Shown one piece after another: positions 17,806 through 28,276 of a stretch of DNA of 64,000 nt. Below the pieces are notes generated by a model. The model made no database searches. It worked only from the letters and a program-made list of their open reading frames with translations, and was not told the DNA's origin. The DNA is from Mantamonas sphyraenae (taxonomy: Eukaryota; CRuMs; Mantamonadidae), in the NCBI GenBank assembly GCA_026936335.1, contig JAPMXV010000015.1, positions 62,001 to 126,000 of the forward strand, given 5' to 3'. Both the position numbers and the translations under genes were made by a program. Position 1 is the stretch's first letter, and the number at the start of each line of letters is the position of its first letter.

Positions 17806-18585
17806 ATGAAGACGACAACACTCGCCTGCATTCTGCTTCTTTCTATCTGTCTGTCACCCAGCGTGCTTGCTAGGTGCCGCAAGTGCTTCGAACCCCCTCC
17901 CCCGTGCAAAAAGTGCGATGCAACACCCACTACCACAACGAAGAAGTCCACAAGCCTCAACGGAAAATCCTTCGATGTTGACACAAGCACGACATTGAAG
18001 AAACAAGACAGTAGCTGCGTTACGCTGGCGAAGATGTTCTTGACGGACCTGGGTGAAGACATCAAAGACGCGCTCAAGGAGGAGGCCAAGAAAACCATCG
18101 CGAACATGGTCGGTATTCGGTACGAGGATGAAGATGGCTTTACACGTACGGCCATGTACACAGAGCCCTTTGGCACGTGTCAGCCTCACATATACATGAA
18201 GGACGACCAGATCTACAACGGATCCATTCTGGTCACCCTCAACGAGAACGACTCCACCTTCACCAGGAAATACTTCTACAACAGCAAAACCTGCTTCGGA
18301 ACGAGTACCAGCTACACTGAATCCAAATATCAAGAGCGGGTTCGACCCAAAGACGTGTGCGCGTCGTACACCTGGCGTGTCAAGTTCGAGAAGAAAAAGG
18401 AGAAGCTCGTCTCGTATGCCTACGCGCTTGAGAACCCTGGACCGTGGTTTTCAGAACAAGAATTTGAGGAGTACGAGGGTGGTGGTTGGGGTGTCAGCTC
18501 TGCGCACAGCGCAGCGAAAACCGGGCGCCTTGCCCCCTTCGTTGTTCTCGCAATTTTTGGCGCCCTCTTCTTTGGCAGCTTGTAA
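17806..18585 (+). CDS. Orphan secreted protein, probably GPI-anchored or single-pass
   Basis: Intron-free, 259 aa. Residues 1-22 are a classic signal peptide (MKTTTLACILLLSI..., ending VLA). A Cys-rich motif follows (CRKCFEPPPPCKKC), then a Thr/Lys linker, a central domain with further Cys residues and NGS/NDS sequons, and a C-terminal hydrophobic segment (about 238-259) ending right at the stop after a small-residue stretch (SSAHSAAKTG). That is the usual design of a GPI-attachment signal. I recognise no homologue. It lies inside the repeat-flanked insert. Its last ten codons and 3' flank are duplicated just downstream (18740-18892). Confidence 0.65.
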   Translation: MKTTTLACILLLSICLSPSVLARCRKCFEPPPPCKKCDATPTTTTKKSTSLNGKSFDVDTSTTLKKQDSSCVTLAKMFLTDLGEDIKDALKEEAKKTIANMVGIRYEDEDGFTRTAMYTEPFGTCQPHIYMKDDQIYNGSILVTLNENDSTFTRKYFYNSKTCFGTSTSYTESKYQERVRPKDVCASYTWRVKFEKKKEKLVSYAYALENPGPWFSEQEFEEYEGGGWGVSSAHSAAKTGRLAPFVVLAIFGALFFGSL

Positions 18586-18710
18586 ACGTCCAGGAGGCAA
18601 GTGTCCACACTGGTGAAAACAAACAGCAAAGTGCCCCATCGATCGCAAGTGTCGATCGTCTCTGGTCTAGTGCACACACGAAGTGTCCACGTGCCAGTCC
18701 CTGCTCTTCC
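18552..18710. repeat. Local tandem repeat, copy 1
   Basis: This block of about 158 bp starts in the last codons of the secreted-protein gene (ATTTTTGGCGCCC) and runs through its 3' flank. It recurs at 18740-18892 with a few indels, offset about 188 bp. It includes a short palindromic element, ATCGATCGCAAGTGTCGATCG. Confidence 0.9.
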
Positions 18711-18739
18711 TTACCCCTCTCGTTTCTCTGGCAGGCTTG

Positions 18740-18892
18740 ATTTTTGGGCGCCCTCTTCTTTGGCAGCTTGTAAACGTCCAGGAGGCAAGTGTCCACACTG
18801 GTGAAAACAAACAGCAAAGTGCCCCATCGATCGCAAGTGTCGATCGTCTCTGGTCTAGTGCAAACACGAAGTGTCCACGTGCAGTCCTGCTC
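18740..18892. repeat. Local tandem repeat, copy 2
   Basis: Second copy of the 18552-18710 block. The gene's terminal codons are repeated here but out of context, with one extra G (TTTTTGGGCGCCC), so no second C-terminus is made. It ends 22 bp before the start codon of the next gene and therefore supplies much of that gene's upstream region. Confidence 0.9.
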
Positions 18893-18913
18893 TGGTCCAA
18901 CTCAAAACACACC

Positions 18914-20722
18914 ATGTTTTCCCGCAAGACCCTCGTGCTGAGAGGGATCCAGCTCGTGCTGCCGTGCATCTGTGCCGTTCTCTTTGCGATCTCCATTAAA
19001 GATCCACCTTTGGACTCGCTGCGATATCTTTCCGTGATGACACATGCGATGTCGAACAACAACGAAACCTTCTCGATTTCTGTGCCTCAAGGAGGTGAGG
19101 AAACGCGAAAAAAAACGGACGGCGGAACGAAGCTCACCTCTGACACCTGCACCAGTCCACAGCAAGGTCCAGTTCAACGCAGTTCTGGGTGCAACTGGTT
19201 CTGCGGAGGGATCGCGACCGCAACCGTTCCATCTCACCGTGCGCTTGGCCGGGGCGGTGGTGTGCGACTACGTGTCCAACTCGTCAAGCATCGCGGCCAT
19301 GGAATACCAGTGTTGCTTGCCAGCCTATGGCACACCAGCATCAGCATCAAGTAGTAGTACCCCAGAGGTGCTGGATGTACGCGTAGTCGCCGGGAAGATG
19401 GTCAACTCAATTCCCGTCTCTGCAATCGAGTACGCGGTGGTTCCCAGCGTCCGCAGCGTGACAGTGGGTGACATCGTCCCGCAGGTACGTGTAAACAGGG
19501 GATAGACCTAATCCGCATGCACTGACACACATTGCCTGGAACACACATATAGTTTGTTGCGAACTTTACGGTCGGCGGGACGCGTAAGATGCGCACGCTT
19601 GTTGTGTCACAAGACGTCCTCCTCAACCTAACAAAGAAGACGCGTGTATTCTGGCGCTCTGGAGATCCACCGACGATTGTGGGATCCAAAGTGCGCTGCA
19701 ACAGTGTCCAAGAGCCAAGCAATTCGTTCTTTGAGAACGGAGAAGCCACGCTTTCCATGGGGACCCATCTGTTTGCAGTGTACGGCACCGCCGTATTTCA
19801 AGATGCCGAGCTGGCGTTGTCGACCCTGGGGTCAGCCGTGGCCGCCGCAGCCGTGGTCGGCTTTCTATTCCAGTGGGCGATGCTTGTGGTGGGCAACCGA
19901 CTTGCAAGCTCGCACAAGAGCCTGCAAAAGCCTCCGGAGCCATCACTGACATGGCAGAGTGCCCGATTTCTCGCTGTCCTGCTGCTGATGTTTGTTCAAA
20001 TTCAGACAGGCACCCTGGGAACGTGGATGGGAGCCAGGGATATTGTGGACGCCAGCATGGCCCTGCTTGCGGTGGGCATTGTGGACTTACGATATCGAGT
20101 GTGGAAGCCACTGCGGGCGTTCAACGTTCTGCGAGTGTGCATGGCGCTCCTCTTTACCATCAGGATTGCCCTAGAGTCTGTTGCATGGGCTGATACATGG
20201 GCCAGAGGGACACGGCACACCATTGAAGCCACAATCTTGCATGGTTTGGCCCTCGGTGCACCCCTGGGGTGGCTTCTGGCTGAGTGTGTGGGTCTGTTTC
20301 CGCCCTGCACCAGCACCGCTGAACTTGGAGAAGGCAAAGAGGAGTACGCACTGCTGGAGCATGAGTGGCAGGGCAACGCAAACCGGTTCCTGTGGGTGTT
20401 TGTGATCAGCGACGTGTTTCAGGTGTGCGCGGTCGTCGTTTGGGTGGCCGATCCGTTCTCAAGCGCAAGCAATGCGGCGGCGGTGGCATTGCTCGTTTCA
20501 GCGACGGCTGTGAAGGGTGTAGGGCTGCCATTGACAGCAGTTCATCGCACATGGGTATTTGGCAGGGTGGTGTCGGGTAACGACGTGGGATGGGCAGCGC
20601 GTGTGATGGGAACGTCCTTGTTTGTGCTTCTGCCGTGTGGAAGTGCAATCTTGGGATGGGAAAAGTGTGCTGGAAGTGCAGGGGTGTGTCGACGGGGAGG
20701 TGGAGGAGGCTCGACTGTGTGA
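18914..20722 (+). CDS. Orphan polytopic membrane protein with N-terminal ectodomain
   Basis: Three exons, 18914-19094, 19156-19484 and 19553-20722, are in phase (donors GTGAGG and GTACGT; acceptors CACCAG and CATATAG) and give 559 aa. A signal-anchor lies at about residues 10-28. Then comes an extracellular-looking region of about 230 residues with NNNET, NSSS and NFT sequons and several Cys. About eight hydrophobic segments follow, beginning LALSTLGSAVAAAAVV, then a short Cys/Gly tail. The layout (large ectodomain, then a 7-8 TM bundle) recalls a receptor or a Wntless/GOST-like protein, but I see no diagnostic motif. It lies within the repeat-flanked insert and stops 8 bp before the right-hand repeat. 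Confidence 0.65.
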
Positions 20723-20730
20723 TTCAGGTC

Positions 20731-20912
20731 AGGAACCCTCCGGGTCGGATGCCTCGTCTTCAGAGTCCGACTCGGAATCCGAAACCGACGAATCCGGCTC
20801 CGAGTCAGACTCCTCCTACGAATGGGTCACCGACGACGAAGAAGCGGAAGAGGAACAAGACGAGCAGGACCAGGCCAACGACGAGGAGGGTGGAGCGTCG
20901 AAAGAAAGGTGA
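20731..20912 (+). pseudogene. Orphaned 3' fragment of the ZC2HC1 gene
   Basis: This repeats only the last 60 or so codons (EPSGSDASS... to SKER and stop) of the zinc-finger gene, with one Lys to Asn change and no upstream exon or start. It directly follows the stop of the polytopic membrane gene (20722) and has no zinc finger. Confidence 0.85.
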
Positions 20913-21346
20913 ATGAACACGGTCAACGATCATTGAAATCATTCCTCTCCCAGGAAGAACTTGCTCTCGCGGATCTCAGCCAGCGTGATGCGCTTGCTGG
21001 CATCCTTTTCCAGCATGCGCTGCAGCAGTTCCTTGGCACTCGGGTCCATGTCATCCGGGTACGTCACTTCCTCCTCTTTGATCATTGCGTACAGGTCCAT
21101 AATGTGCGTCGTCTGGAACGGCACCTTGCCCGTCAGCATCACATACAGCGTAATTCCCAAGGCCCACACATCCACTGGCGGGCCCAGGAACGTGTCCCCG
21201 GACACCACCTCGGGGCTCAGGTACGCCGGAGACCCGGCCGTCTTGCGAATCAACTCGTCCTCGCTCTTCAGCTTGTGTGACACCCCAAAGTCCGTCAGCA
21301 CCACCTCGCCTGATTCATGTAGCAGCACATTCTCGGGTTTGACGTC
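20731..21346. repeat. Direct repeat flanking the 3.4-kb insert, right copy
   Basis: Partner of 16676-17288. Its right end runs seamlessly into the intact kinase gene (HRD motif, then upstream exons). Its left end cuts abruptly into the zinc-finger gene's acidic tail. The kinase side is therefore original here and the zinc-finger side is original at the left copy. Confidence 0.9.
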
Positions 21347-22106
21347 CCTGTGGATGATCAACTGACCGTGCACTGCATGTGCGTACGCCTCTTTTGTGTC
21401 AGCAAAACCACACGAAATGTGCGCGCTCTCCTGCCGCTTGTTGGCCACTGCCCCTACACCTCCAACCCACCATATTCCAGTGCCTCCACAATCCCTCGAA
21501 ACACATCACGAGCGTGCCCAATCTCCAACGGTGCCTCCTCCCCTTCGTCCATCAGAGTGCCGCCAGACGCAAGTTGGAACACTGCAGTCCCCAACCGTCC
21601 ATGTGCCCACGGGTTTTTGCGTCAGCCTCCCTGCCTCACCCCCAACCCGACATCCCTTCTCCCGCTACCACATCCCACCCCACCCGCCACTCACCCAAAC
21701 AGAACTTGTCGTGCGACTCGTCGTTGATCACCTCCACCAGGTTGGCCACGTTTGGATGATCCAGTTGTTTCAACAGCTCCACCTCCCGTTCCACGTCTTG
21801 CAGCGCGTTGCCAAACCTCCCCACGCGCTTCCGTTTCAGCTGCTTCTTGCTGCACAACTTCAGCGCAAAGTGTTCGCCCGTCTCAGTGTTTTCCACTTTG
21901 TACACCGTTGAGTACGAGCCGCGACCCAAGTGGTCCACAACGTGGTACTGGTTGAACGTGTCCCCCTCCTCTTCATTCTCCTCATACTCCAACGACGTCG
22001 TGAGCACCGTGTTGCTCGTGCTCGCACTCGACCCTGTCTTGTCTTCCTCCGTCGTTGAGCTCATCTCAGAAAAACGAGAACCGTTGTTGTTGCCCAGCGC
22101 TCGCAT
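20939..22106 (-). CDS. Ser/Thr protein kinase, CAMKK/LKB1-like
   Basis: Three exons, 22106-21695, 21581-21471 and 21372-20939, all in phase (donors G|GTGAGT and G|GTGGGT; acceptors CTGCAG and ATGCAG), give 318 aa (304 if starting at 22064). All catalytic landmarks are present: the GRGSYSTVY loop, FALKLC lysine, HRDVKPEN, DFG, GSPAYLSPE activation segment and DVWALGITLY. The N-lobe helix KRVGRFGNALQDVEREVELLKQLDHPNV resembles CaMKK and yeast Sak1/Elm1, while GSPA-x-x-PE resembles LKB1. Both groups phosphorylate AMPK/SNF1 kinases. It is a bare kinase domain with a short acidic Ser/Thr N-terminus and no regulatory tail. The 3' third is duplicated at 16881-17288. Confidence 0.85.
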
Positions 22107-22157
22107 CGCATCGCCCCACAAATCCGGACCACCACCCATCCACAACCACCTACTCAC

Positions 22158-22403
22158 CTACTGCTTTTGGTTGGACGCTGCCGCTGCAGCCTTGCGCTTG
22201 GCAATCTCTGCCAACGCACTCGCACTCAGCGTCAAGCCGCCTCCACCGCCACCACCTCCTCCGGCACCACCCAGCCCACTCCCACCTCTGCTGCTTGCAC
22301 TGCTGCCATCGCTTCCCATTCTCCTTCCCCGACCCCTCCCTCGCCCGCGTCGACGAATGACAACGGGTTCCTTTCCCTTTTCACTCTCCCGTCCCGCTGT
22401 CCC

Positions 22404-22442
<39 letters not shown>

Positions 22443-24713
22443 TGCCGACGCTACTGACGCCGACCTTGCTGCTTCTCGCGCCGCAGCTTCAATCTGCTGC
22501 ATGTGAGCAAACTCCTGCCGCCGCAACGCAGCACGCGCTCTTTCGTCCACACGCTTGCGCCCGTGTCCCTCCTCGGCCGCAAGCACGTCGCTGTTGCTGT
22601 ACTCCTGCACTTTCTTCCTTTGCACCGTGCTCGAGAAAGGCTGGTACCCCACGTGGTTCCCATACGGATTCAGATCTCTGATCCGCCGTCGTTCCGCCAC
22701 GCTGTCCAGCTCCTCTGGCAGGCCCCACTCACGGATGCACCGCTCCTTGATGTTCCTTTGGTCCACTGCCTGCAGGTGCGGGTCCTCCACATACTTGTAC
22801 AGCAGCTCCAGCGCCTCGATCTGCTGTTCCACTACCTCCACGTTCCCCGCTCGCACATACTCAACCAGCTCCTCCTCCCCGTGGATCATGCTCCTCCGGA
22901 TCAGCTCCTTTGGATCCTTTTCCGCGTCCTTTGCGTTGAACACCTCGTTCACCTCCAACAGGTACTCGCACACGGGCGGCCGTCGCCGACGCAGCCCTCG
23001 CCCCACAATGAACCGCTCCGAGTTTGCCGGCCGGCTTGTGTATGGCTTCACAATGCTCACCTGGTCAAATTCCTGGTACATGATGTATGCCAGTCCCACC
23101 GTGAACGGCGTAAACATGTCAAAGATCTTGCACACAAGCGTACCCCCCTTGGCCAGAACCATCATCCCCGTCGTGATTTGACACATCACCAGCTGCTTCA
23201 ACTCCTCCTCTTGGAAGTTTTCGTTGCCTGCCACGCTGAACCCGCCGTCTCCCGTCATGATGTGCACCCCTTGCTCTCCTGTGTGTTGGTCGACAAGCTC
23301 CGCAAACCCGCGGATGTTGGCCGTGTTTGTCACGTCGCCGTTGCCTGTGGGACCGTAGTATGGCACAAAGTTGTCGTGCGGCGCATCTTCGTTGAACTTG
23401 TGCAACTTCCAGTCCATGTCTCCGCTCAGGGTGAACCCAAACCCTTGCGCTCGACGCCGGAACCGCCAGTACATGTACTCTGTGAATCCACCGGGGCCTG
23501 CACACACGTCTGCAAAGTACACGTACTGGTTGACCAGCTCCTTGTGCAGGCCATACAAGTGGTCCAAGTTGGCCATCTTCAACGCCGCTCGGTTCATGAA
23601 AAAGTGCTTCCCAATCGACTCGTACGGGTTTGCGCGACGACGCGCATTCGTAAACTCACGCGAATCCACGTTGTCCAACTTGTCCTTTGCCTCAAACAGC
23701 CGCATGACCTTGTCGTGCTCGCAGTACTCGTTGTAGTCCACTGCCTCCTTCTTCGGCCCTGTCACCAACGCCCCCGACCAGTAGGCTCCCTGCTGCCTCT
23801 CCCTGCACTGCACCAACTCCACTTGTTGCTCGTGTGGCACGTACTTGCTCAAATCCACGCTGTGCTGCCTGTGCTGCACGCCTCCGCCGACGCCTCCGTT
23901 CCGGAACCCCAACCCCGTCGTGTCGTTCTTCACCGCCGTCTCAATCACCTCCTGCACCCGTGTGCTTGCCTCTCCCGCTCCCAATCCCGTCCCTTGTTCC
24001 CAGCCCATCTTTTGCATCAGCTGCGCAGACACACGTGAAAACTGCCCTCCCAGCGCACCCTTCTCTCCTCCCTCACCCCTCTCCTCTGTATCCATTCCGT
24101 CATGGCCAGCCCTTCCACCCTTGCTTTGTCCTCCTCCGTTCCCTGCACCCTCCTCCTCCTGAAGCATCCCGGAACGCACAAATCGTCCCTCGTACGCCCG
24201 TTGAATGTGTGCCAGCTCCTTCGGAACTTGCCGCCCACTCTTGATACCCACTGCTCCTCCACTGGCCTGTTCACTGTTTCCACCACTGCCACTACGACCA
24301 CTGCTGCTGCTGCTGCCGTCCCTTTCTGTCCCACTGCCTCCCTTGGCCGCATCGTCGTCAAAGCCCAGCCCCGTTTTGTGTCGTTTGCGTGCTTGCGACT
24401 CTTCCCACGACACGTCGTTCAGCGAGATGCCCTTGTCGCCATTCTCCGACTCCAGCTGTGCTCGTTTGCGTCGTTGCGCCTCCTCCTGCATTGCACGCTG
24501 TTCTCGTCGCATCTGCGCCAACTCTTGCCGTTTCTGTTCTTCCGTGTACGCCTGCGACTGCGGCGGTGCGTTCGCTCGGCCTCCATTCAGCTTGCGCAAG
24601 AACGGCTCCACTCGCCACTCACAAGCCATATAGGCTTCGTCCTGCTCCGAGTACGGAGTCACTCGTTGCGACATCGACCTGACCTGAGCCCGCGTGCGCA
24701 GCGCAGCCCGCAC
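22158..24713 (-). CDS. CMTR1: Cap-specific mRNA 2'-O-methyltransferase 1
   Basis: Intron-free, 851 aa (838 if the second ATG at 24674 is used). CMTR1 methylates the ribose of the first transcribed nucleotide of capped mRNA in the nucleus. A G-patch lies at about residues 220-270 (LMQKMGWEQGTGLG...TTGLGF). The FtsJ/RrmJ-type fold follows: NRAALKMANLD with the catalytic Lys, ADVCAGPGGFTEY for SAM, TGDGGFSV with the catalytic Asp, LVCKIFDMFTPF with the second Lys and SRPANSERF with the Glu, completing the K-D-K-E tetrad. The C-terminal region continues the family pattern (IREWGLPEE). The tail is low-complexity: a Ser run at about 755-770, RGRGRGRG, poly-Gly. The poly-Ser is encoded by GACGAC-type repeats on the plus strand at about 22399-22441. 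It is divergent from IPO9. Confidence 0.93.
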
Positions 24714-24739
24714 CGTCGCAACCGAACCGAACCCTCACC

Positions 24740-27700
24740 ATGGACATGAACATTGATGACCACGGCGATATGGTCGTCGAGCTGCTGGAAGCAAACTTTG
24801 GCAGCGGCAGACGTCGCCGCGAAGCTGAGGACGAACTCAGCGAGCTTCTTCTTCGTCCAGGTGCGTCCAGCCTTTCATCACCCCAGCTCCCGATGCCCTT
24901 CCTCTCGCCATCGAGCAGCCTTTGGCCTTTTCTGCTTCATTTTACCCTCCGGCTTCATGTCACTGTGACGTTTTGCACCCAGTAGCCTGGCCCTGCACCC
25001 TTGGGGTGCCTCGCACTCACCTGCGGCATGCGCTCGCATGTTTTTGGCGCGCTTTTCCCGCGCTTTATGACGTCCGCCCCCTTGCCCACCTCACGATCCC
25101 GCTGCTGACGTCCAAACCGCGACATTGCACAGGCATGGGTGCCATTCTCGCTCAAATCATCGAGGCCACCGATCTGAGCCCTTCCCTGCGCCAGCTGGCT
25201 GCCATTGTGCTGCGCGACTTTGTCAAAGAGCACTGGAGCTCCATCAGTGAGCACTTTGTCGAACCAGAGTGCCACCCGGAAGAAAAAGAGATTATCCGCG
25301 AGATCCTCCCGGGGGTCCTTGGCGACGAGTCTGAACTTGTCCGCACTGCCGTCGTACGTCCCACGCAAATGACCGTCGCTTACTTGTGCTCCAACCCCAC
25401 CGTGCACGTCGCTAACACGACCCCCCCCCCCATCCACCACCTACCATGCGCCTCGTTCACTTCACAGGGGATGGCCGTCGGTGCCATTGCCATGTGGGAC
25501 TATCCCGGAACGTGGGATTCGCTGTTTGATCAGCTGCTGGACTTTCTCAAGCAGGACGACCAGGCCCTCACACATGGCGCCATCCGTACGCTCAGCCTCA
25601 TTGCCAGCGAAGTCACAGACGTCAAGCTGGAAGAGGTGCTGGGCACGCTGTCACCCGAGCTGCTGCACGTGTTTTCCAACCCGGACCACTTTGACGCCCG
25701 CCTGCGCAGGCGTTCAGTCGCCACCCTGTATCCCCTCGTCAACCTCCTCGTGTCCATGAAGTCTGTCGAAAAGGAGTTTGTCACCAGCATGATCGCTGAA
25801 ATCATGCCCGAGTGGTGCGACGTCTTTGCAACCTATTTGGGCGAGTCTCTCGCTGACGACGACGCCGAAGAGGTCGGTGTTCGCATCGAGGTCCTCAAAG
25901 TGCTCAATGCCCTCCTTTTGAATGCACCCGAGCTCGTGCGCAAACACATCCTCAAGCCCGTGCGTTCGGTGTGGAAGAATCTCTTGGAGGTTCTTCCCCG
26001 CTACCAGGCCGAAGTCATCGAGGTCGACGACGACGAGCGTGTGCGTGACTCGGACGGTGACACCTACTCCATGGGCGACTATGTGCGCTTCATGATGGAG
26101 TTTATGCACATGCTCGTCAGCAGCGAACAATTTGACAAGATGGTCCAAGACAACATGTACGACCTCATCTACGTTCTCCTTGCTTTCATGCAGCTCACAG
26201 CCGAGCAAATCGAGCGCTTCGAGGAGAACCCGGAAGCATTTGCCGAGGAAGACGAGGACGATTCGTTTGTGTTCAACACACGCGTCATTTCCATGCAGCT
26301 CATGATCGAGCTCGGGCAGCAATTCCCCGAAGAGGCCATCGATGCCATGCAAGAAGCTGTCCAGAACCGCCTGGAGGAGAGCGATACCCTGCGCGACGAC
26401 GGCTACGACGATTGGTGGAAGATCCGCGAAGCTTGTTTCCTCGCCATGGGCAACACCGTCATGGCCAACGATGGCGACGTCAACTGGGACGTCGACAAGA
26501 TCATGCTCGAGTCTCTGGTGAATGACTTGGAAGCGGATCTGCCCCCTTTCCTGCGTGGGCGTGCCATCACCTGTGCCACTCAGTTTGGCCTTGTTTCCTC
26601 ACCCGACTCCTTGCCTCCCTTTCTCCAGGCCAGCATCGACATCATACACGGAGCAGAAGAGAGCCATGTGGCCAAGATCTGTGCCTGCCGCGCCTTGGTG
26701 CGCTTCGTGGTCAACGAACTCGTCGATCCGGCCGAACTGCACGACTACATGGAGGATATTCTCGGTGACATCTGCGAATTTGCAGGGAACACCACACAGG
26801 ATGCCCTCATGGTGGCTGTCGAAACGTTGGGCGTCTTGCTCAACATCAACCCTGATGCAACCGCTGCCTTGGAACCCGAAATCACGCCTTTCCTGATCAA
26901 CCTGTGGCGAGACAACTACAACAACCCGTTTGTGGTGCAGCAAGTGCTCGAGGCCATGCGCTTGCTTGCACAGATGCCCGAGTGCCGCGACTCGACCCTG
27001 GAGCAGGTGATGCCTGTGCTGCGCGAGATGCTTGAGGACGAAGACGCGGACAAGTCGATCCTGCAGGCCGCGGCCCAGCTCATCGGTCAGATCATCGAGT
27101 GTGGACCCACACCCATGGAGGAGGATATGCTCACGGAGATCGTCCCGTGCCTGCTCACCTGGATTGATGTGGAAGCCGACCACATCCTGCTGACGCAGAT
27201 CGCGGAAGCCTTGCGCATGTGTGGCCGCATGTGCAGCGAGGAGCAGATGCTGGAACAAGAAGTGGCCGGGGCTCCGCTCATCCAGCACATCATGGACTTT
27301 GTGGCGGTACTGCTGGACGAAAACGTGAGGGAGGACTGCACGACGTATGTCGGGCGCCTGCTGGTGCGCATCCTCCGCTCCTTTGGTGAGCATTTGGACG
27401 ATGACATGTATGCCGACATGATGTTGGCACTGCTGGAGCGCATCCAGAGGGCAAAGAAGGTGGTGCTCGTCGAGCAGCTGGTGCTTGTGTTTGTCGACCA
27501 GCTGACAGAGAACGAGGAGGCATGCATGGACTTTTTGCTCAATGCACAGCTCAGCGATGGCACGTTGGCCATGGAGGCGCTGCTTGTGCCCTGGCTGGAG
27601 TCGCAAGAGTCGTTTTCTGGTGGCGACCTGACCACAAAGTATGCGGTCATCGCCCTGACCAAACTGTTTATGAGCGGCGAGGAGCTGCTGACCAAGATCA

Positions 27701-28200
27701 TGGTGCAGGGCTTACCCCTGCCAACCGATCACATTGTGACACGCGGCAGTGCATCCAAGCAAGAGTTTGAAGAGGTGACGGCACTGATCAAGATCTTCCG
27801 CCTTTTGGCGTCGGCCTTGGAGGAGGAGCTGACGCAAAAGACCAAGTTTGTGGATGTTTCCAAGGTTTTTGGTGACCAACTGAGCGATGTGCTGAGTGCA
27901 CCCGCAGCTGTGGGGCGGCAGATTCTGAACAACGCCGAGTCGGGTACGGAACAGGTGGTGGGCGCAACCGTGCTCAACCAGCTGCTCAAGGCATTTGCAG
28001 AGGACGAGGAGGAGGACGCGCGCCCGGTGATGCCCGACTACGACGTGGCCAGCGCCTTGCATTTCAGCACAAACCTCAAAGAGCACCTGGTCATGTTCTT
28101 CCAGAGCTTTGCGCAGCACGACGAGGAGTCCTTCAACGAGTATCTGGATGTTCTCAGCCCGGAAATGCAGGACTTGGTCGTGTCTGTGGTGGATGAATGA
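24740..28200 (+). CDS. IPO9: Importin-9 (Kap114-type karyopherin beta)
   Basis: Three exons, 24740-24860, 25133-25353 and 25468-28200, joined in phase, give 1,024 aa, close to human importin-9. This HEAT-repeat nuclear import receptor carries H2A-H2B, ribosomal proteins and actin. The N-terminal importin-beta domain shows RQLAAIVLRDFVKEHW (exon 2) and MAVGAIAMWDYPGTWDSLFDQLL (exon 3). Also typical are the acidic insert VDDDERVRDSDGD, EEDEDDSFVFNTRV and DDWWKIREACFLAMG. The acidic loop near the C-terminus (EDEEEDARP) is short. A CT-rich stretch ending CAG at about 26628 mimics an acceptor, but the reading continues through it as conserved protein. Confidence 0.92.
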
Positions 28201-28276
28201 CAGAATGAATGAACGGTGCAAAACGGGTCGCCTTCGTCAGCCCTGCCCACCCTCATCCACCCCAAACAAACTTGCA

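Noticed and set aside
26585-26635. Intron in IPO9 suggested by a CT-rich stretch ending CAG
   Set aside because: The translated stretch (SSPDSLPPFLQASIDIIHG) matches the expected importin-9 region, so it is coding.
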